DNA of 64,000 nt, from NCBI GenBank assembly GCA_041390905.1, contig JAWKPA010000013.1, positions 868,001-932,000 on the forward strand. The letters are read 5' to 3'. Positions 60,594 through 64,000 of this stretch are shown in pieces (positions within the stretch are counted from its first letter, which is position 1; every line of letters begins with the position of its first letter). The translations under genes and the position numbers were made by a program. This DNA is from JACKCD01 sp041390905 (GTDB lineage: Bacteria > Chloroflexota > Anaerolineae > Promineifilales > Promineifilaceae). The notes beneath the pieces were generated by a model, which saw nothing but the letters and a program-made list of their open reading frames with translations, had not been told where the DNA came from and did no database searches.

Positions 60594-61574
60594 ATGGGCG
60601 TATTGATAGCGATTTTTTTGATTGCGCTGGCGACGACTTTGTTTTCGATGCCGTTTGTGCGGCGGTTGGCGTTTGGGCTGGGGTTTGTGGATGCTCCGGC
60701 GCAGCGAAAGCTGCACGCGACGCCGATGCCGCTGCTGGGGGGGCTGGCGATTATTGTGGGGGCGTTGGTGGGGGTGGTGCTGATTTACGGCCGTTTACCC
60801 CGTACCATCCTCGGCATGTTGCTGGCCTGTTTGGTGGTGGCGCTGGTGGGGCTGTGGGATGACCGGCGGGGGTTGCCTGCTTGGGCCAAATTGGGGGGGC
60901 AGATGGTGGGAACGGCCGTTCTCATCTATTTCGGCATTCGCATTCAGCTACCCGTCCCCGATGTCGTCAACTACCTCTTCACCTTCTTGTGGGTTGCCAC
61001 CATCAGCAACGCCATCAACTTCCTCGACAACATGGACGGGCTGAGCGCTGGGGTCAGCGGCATGGCGGCCGCGTTTATCTTGCTGTTGGGGGCGCTGCAC
61101 GATCAATTTCTGGTGGCTGCTCTTGCCGCCGCCATTTTGGGGGCGTGTCTCGGCTTTTTACGCTATAACTTTAAGCCCGCCCAAATCTTTATGGGTGATG
61201 TGGGTTCCCTCTTTTTGGGCTTTTTGCTGGCTGTTTTGACCATTCAACTGCGCTTTCCGGCCAATAGCAATATGGTGACGTGGATGATTCCGCCGCTGCT
61301 GCTGGGGCTGCCGCTGTTTGACATGGCGCTGGTTGTTTTTTCCCGGCTGCGGCGGGGCGTGTCGCCCAACACGGCGGGCAAGGACCACACCAGCCACCGG
61401 CTGGTGAATATGGGTTTTACGCAGCGGGAGGCAGTGCTAATTTTGTACCTGGCAACAGGGGCGTTTGGCATGGTGGCAGTTTTCATCACCCAGGCCACAC
61501 TGTTGGAAGGCTATTCCATTGGTGCGGCAATGGCATTCCTGGGGGCATGGGCAATCTGGTGGCTGGACAGGTGA
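60594..61574 (+). CDS. WecA/MraY-like polyprenyl-phosphate sugar-1-phosphate transferase
   Basis: 326 residues, about ten membrane helices. Motifs: RKLHATPMPLLGGLAI, WDDRRGLPAWAKLGGQ (catalytic Asp pair), NAINFLDNMDGLSAGVSG, FMGDVGSLFLGFLLA and DHTSHRLVNMG. Starts lipid-linked glycan synthesis by moving a HexNAc-1-phosphate (WecA type) onto undecaprenyl phosphate. Last gene of the glycan locus. Confidence 0.93.
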   Translation: MGVLIAIFLIALATTLFSMPFVRRLAFGLGFVDAPAQRKLHATPMPLLGGLAIIVGALVGVVLIYGRLPRTILGMLLACLVVALVGLWDDRRGLPAWAKLGGQMVGTAVLIYFGIRIQLPVPDVVNYLFTFLWVATISNAINFLDNMDGLSAGVSGMAAAFILLLGALHDQFLVAALAAAILGACLGFLRYNFKPAQIFMGDVGSLFLGFLLAVLTIQLRFPANSNMVTWMIPPLLLGLPLFDMALVVFSRLRRGVSPNTAGKDHTSHRLVNMGFTQREAVLILYLATGAFGMVAVFITQATLLEGYSIGAAMAFLGAWAIWWLDR

Positions 61575-61633
61575 GAAGAAAACAGGAAAGCATATACTGT
61601 GAATGATCATAAGCTGACAGTTTGTTGATCGGC

Positions 61634-61712
61634 TGCAAGTGACAAGTAGCAGGTTGCAAGTCTGGTTGGCAAACAAGACTTGTAACTTGCCACTTGCTAC
61701 CTGCATATAAGA
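61634..61712. repeat. Inverted repeat of GCAAGT/ACTTGC units
   Basis: CTGCAAGTGACAAGTAGCAG ... and complementary AACTTGCCACTTGCTACCTG around GCAAACAAGACT; another single family. Confidence 0.9.
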
Positions 61713-61784
61713 AAATGTAGCTTTATGACCTTGATAAGTAGATGAATGGTCGCTGCGAGCGTACTGGTTACGTTCTTTTTAGGT

Positions 61785-61790
61785 TACAAT
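61785..61790 (+). promoter_or_regulatory. -10 box (TACAAT), leaderless type
   Basis: TACAAT followed by AAATGT and ATG 61797. Confidence 0.45.
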
Positions 61791-61796
61791 AAATGT

Positions 61797-62135
61797 ATGA
61801 GAACACCCGCAGGCAAAGAGTGTCGTTTTTACTATCAGGATTTTCACCGGGGGCGGTCGGAGCAAGTGTGCCGACTGGTGGAGGCCAGTCCGCAGTCGGC
61901 GGCGTGGCAGCCCAAAGATTGTGCCACTTGTCCCGTGCCGGAGATTTTGCAGGCCAATGGCAACCCCGATTTGGTGCTGGAAGGCGTGATTCACAAAGGT
62001 TTCCTGGGGCTGAACCGCCGCATGGAGGTGCGTGCCTTTTGCAGCAAGCACATGATTGATGTGCCGCAGCCGCAGGTGGGCTGCCCGCAGTGCGCCCGCG
62101 AACGGCCGAATTTGGAATCCCTTTTTGGTGGCTAA
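61797..62135 (+). CDS. Unknown small cysteine-rich protein
   Basis: 112 residues. Cysteines in KECRFYY, EQVCRLV, DCATCPVPE, RAFCSKH and VGCPQCARERP suggest one or two metal-binding knuckles; no known family recognised. ATG 61797 sits six bases after TACAAT, so the longer frame from 61746 is rejected. Confidence 0.75.
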   Translation: MRTPAGKECRFYYQDFHRGRSEQVCRLVEASPQSAAWQPKDCATCPVPEILQANGNPDLVLEGVIHKGFLGLNRRMEVRAFCSKHMIDVPQPQVGCPQCARERPNLESLFGG

Positions 62136-62144
62136 GGAATGGAA

Positions 62145-62215
62145 TTTAAATAACTTGCCCATTTAGAAGTTCAACTTCTCAGAAGATGTTCAACTTCTTC
62201 CGTAATTTATTTAAT
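62145..62215. mobile_element. 71-bp MITE-like element, copy 2
   Basis: TTTAAATAA and TTATTTAAT ends, shared phrase AACTTGCCCATTTAGAAGTT, and a mutated family C palindrome; same length as the copy at 36512-36582. Confidence 0.7.
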
Positions 62216-62238
62216 CTGCGTTCTTAACCGAGGTTTGC

Positions 62239-62736
62239 ATGAACAAAAAAATGCTTCTCACATTGTATGAATACAATTACTGGGCAACCGACAAAATTTT
62301 GACGCAGGTACGGCAGCTCGATGAGAAAGAATTTTTGACAGAAATGCCGTTTAGCATGGGGTGCGTGCGCGACACACTGGTGCATTTGTTGGCGGCGGAG
62401 CAAATTTGGCGGCTGCGAATGCAGGAGCAAATCTTTCCCACTGCACTGCTGCGGCCGGCCGATTTTGCCACGCTGGAGGCGATTGAGACCTTATGGGAAA
62501 CGGAGAAGCACCAAATGTGGGGCTTTTTGGGTGGGCTGGACAAGGACGATTTGCAGCAGGTGGTTACTTATCGCACCACGTCGGGCAAGGAAATGGCGAA
62601 CGTGCTGGGGCATGTGCTGCACCATGTGGTGCTGCACGGGATGCAGCACCGGGCGGAGCTGGCGGCGATGCTAACGGAGTTTGGTTATTCGCCAGGCGAT
62701 ATTGATTTTATTGTTTATTTACGTGATCATGGCTGA
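62239..62736 (+). CDS. DinB/YfiT-like four-helix protein
   Basis: 165 residues. TLYEYNYWATDKILTQV and DTLVHLLAAEQIW carry the first His, and HHVVLHGMQHRAEL the others of the metal-binding three-His site. DinB-like enzymes include thiol transferases; role unknown here. Confidence 0.92.
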   Translation: MNKKMLLTLYEYNYWATDKILTQVRQLDEKEFLTEMPFSMGCVRDTLVHLLAAEQIWRLRMQEQIFPTALLRPADFATLEAIETLWETEKHQMWGFLGGLDKDDLQQVVTYRTTSGKEMANVLGHVLHHVVLHGMQHRAELAAMLTEFGYSPGDIDFIVYLRDHG

Positions 62737-62829
62737 TGATACGGCCTGGTGCGTATCAAGCACCATATCATGTGAAATGCCGGTCACTTTCGCAAGTGAG
62801 CGACACTTACACGCATATTCGGGGGATCT

Positions 62830-63741
62830 ATGAGCGATATAGAGCAGTTGAACACACAATTTGGCATACCGGGGCGGGTAGCCTTTGTTGAGGGGCCGGG
62901 CGGGCTGCCGGTGGTGGAGATGGTAAACGGGGTGGGAAAAACGGCCGTTTCTCTCCACGGCGGTCATGTTCTTTCCTACATGCCACACGACCAAGCTTCG
63001 GTGCTGTGGATGAGCCAACTGGCTGAATTTGCCCCCGGCAAAGCCATTCGCGGTGGTATTCCCGTTATTTGGCCCTGGTTTGGTAGCCACCCCAGCGACA
63101 GCAGCAAGCCCTCTCACGGCTTTGCCCGCCGTCAACTGTGGGCGGTGCAGGGGGTGGAAGCAGCGGGCGACCATCGCCAGCTAACCTTGTCGTTGAGCGA
63201 TTCGCCCGAAAGCCGTGCCATATGGCCCCATCACTTCTTGTTGACGCTGCAAGTGACGCTTGATGCGGCGCTGCACGTGGAGTTAACGACTTCTAACACG
63301 GGGCGTACCCCATTTGTGATTACCCAGGCATTGCACAGTTACTTTACCATTAGCGAGATTAAAAACATTGCTATCACGGGGCTGGAGCAGTGTGCTTACC
63401 TGGATCAACTGGATGAGATGCGGCGCAAGCGGCAGCCTGGGGCGATTACCTTTGCCGAAGAGGTAGATCGGATTTACATTGAGACGACGGGCGACTGTGT
63501 TTTGCACGACTCTGGCCTGAATCGCAGCATTCGGGTTGCCAAACGGGGCAGCGGCTCAACGGTGATATGGAACCCGTGGGTTGCCAAGGCGCAGCGAATG
63601 GCTGATTTTGGCGACGAGGAATATCGGGCGATGGTCTGTATTGAGACAACCAACGCCGCTGATGACCAGGTGACAATTTTGCCGGGTGAGGGTTATCGGT
63701 TAACGGCCGTTATTTCCGTCGAACCCTACGAAAAAGCGTAA
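62830..63741 (+). CDS. D-hexose-6-phosphate mutarotase (YeaD-like)
   Basis: 303 residues, aldose-1-epimerase superfamily. GGHVLSYMP, IRGGIPVIWPWFG, SHGFARRQLWAV (catalytic His), TQALHSYF and the late Glu in VCIETTNAADDQ match the glucose-6-phosphate 1-epimerase subgroup. Keeps hexose-6-phosphate anomers in equilibrium. Confidence 0.93.
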   Translation: MSDIEQLNTQFGIPGRVAFVEGPGGLPVVEMVNGVGKTAVSLHGGHVLSYMPHDQASVLWMSQLAEFAPGKAIRGGIPVIWPWFGSHPSDSSKPSHGFARRQLWAVQGVEAAGDHRQLTLSLSDSPESRAIWPHHFLLTLQVTLDAALHVELTTSNTGRTPFVITQALHSYFTISEIKNIAITGLEQCAYLDQLDEMRRKRQPGAITFAEEVDRIYIETTGDCVLHDSGLNRSIRVAKRGSGSTVIWNPWVAKAQRMADFGDEEYRAMVCIETTNAADDQVTILPGEGYRLTAVISVEPYEKA

Positions 63742-63750
63742 ACGGGACAC

Positions 63751-63804
63751 AGATTTTCCTGATCAACCTGATAAAAAAATCAGGCAAATCAGGCAAATCT
63801 GCGT
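63751..63804. repeat. Family D inverted repeat
   Basis: GGACACAGATTTTCCTGATC versus CAGGCAAATCTGCGTCC; right arm ends 1 bp before the stop of the next gene. Confidence 0.92.
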
Positions 63805-63805
63805 C

Positions 63806-64000
63806 CTATTCTTGTGCCACAAACGCCTCCGCAATTTCGCTACACGTTGCCGTCCACACGCCGGGGAATTGGCGCGTCAGGGCAATAAACTCTCGTAGCG
63901 TTGCCAGACGAATCGGCCGGCCGGTCACCTGGGGGTGCATCACCAGCATAAACAAACCACCCCAACTGTATAGCTCGCGGAATTCATCCCGCCAGATGCC
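63806..64000 (-). CDS. Polysaccharide deacetylase-like, 3' end only
   Basis: Only the last 64 codons lie in the window; the gene continues past 64000. The frame reads LFMLVMHPQVTGRPIRLATL and later FPGVWTATCSEIAEAF, the C-terminal H-P..tGRp and W-x-A-T region of NodB-type deacetylases. The frame has no internal stop. Confidence 0.75.
   Translation of the reverse strand, partial: GIWRDEFRELYSWGGLFMLVMHPQVTGRPIRLATLREFIALTRQFPGVWTATCSEIAEAFVAQE

Larger units (their letters stand above)
241..63712. repeat. Highly iterated palindrome ACGGCCGT / AACGGCCGTT, about 105 copies
   Basis: The self-complementary core ACGGCCGT, usually extended to AACGGCCGTT, was counted by eye about 105 times across the window (first near 258, last near 63703). 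Examples: 928 and 947, 4665, 15606, 24125, 24146, 28348, 33851, 37346, 43561, 56483, 60912, 62940. A crude expectation from base composition for this 8-mer is one to two copies in 64 kb. Most copies are inside genes, where frame decides the peptide: NGR, TAV or KRP/ERP. The AT-richer gene at 2893-4026 has none. It resembles the cyanobacterial HIP1 phenomenon in behaviour but not in sequence. Confidence 0.95.

Overview
The window is GC-rich bacterial chromosome without rRNA, CRISPR or transposase genes. Gene content suggests a Chloroflexota (Anaerolineae/Ardenticatenia-like) bacterium: a sulfide:quinone oxidoreductase with a DUF1641 partner, a bacterial/archaeal eRF1-like protein, citrate synthases including one with an N-terminal HTH, and a large exopolysaccharide locus. 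This placement is inference; no marker gene proves it.

Layout. 1-836: end of an ABC exporter. 818-8361: a leftward histidine operon (hisG-hisD-hisC-hisB-hisH) with three unrelated passengers, headed by a His-codon leader peptide and terminator (attenuator). 8364-12330: sulfide-oxidation module of a metallo-beta-lactamase/rhodanese fusion interrupted by an in-frame TGA with a SECIS-like hairpin (candidate selenoprotein), SQR, and a repeat-built DUF1641 protein. 12541-24878: mixed metabolism (LLM oxidoreductase, SDR, SWIM gene broken by an amber codon, thioesterase, phosphatase, two divergent citrate synthases, 2-hydroxyacid dehydrogenase) and PspC/PspA-type envelope-stress genes. 24961-31299: polysaccharide genes (glycosyltransferase, two Wzz-like proteins, BY-kinase-like ATPase, polytopic membrane protein, nucleotidyltransferase). 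31371-49414: housekeeping (dtd, YggS, YggT, acyl-CoA dehydrogenase, priA, tRNA-Arg, double-length phosphofructokinase, DnaJ-like protein, HtrA protease, baeRF, MFS, CitE-like lyase, HlyIII). 49574-61574: second surface-glycan locus (SDR, DUF115, sulfotransferase, glycosyltransferase, O-antigen-ligase/TPR protein, WecA/MraY-like transferase) with an MNT-HEPN pair inside. 61797-64000: small Cys protein, DinB, hexose-6-phosphate mutarotase, start of a deacetylase.

Two genome-wide patterns stand out. First, the palindrome AACGGCCGTT (core ACGGCCGT) occurs about 105 times (counted by eye), tens of times more than base composition predicts, in genes and spacers, in all three reading frames. At most copies the sequence changes from G-rich to C-rich on the same strand, so synonymous third positions switch from G to C at the palindrome. 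Second, most spacers hold inverted repeats whose arms are short low-complexity tandem repeats. Several families recur, some lie in frame inside genes, and some supply stop codons or sit directly against start codons. Several genes also show a TANAAT -10 box only 6-7 bp before ATG, suggesting leaderless transcripts.
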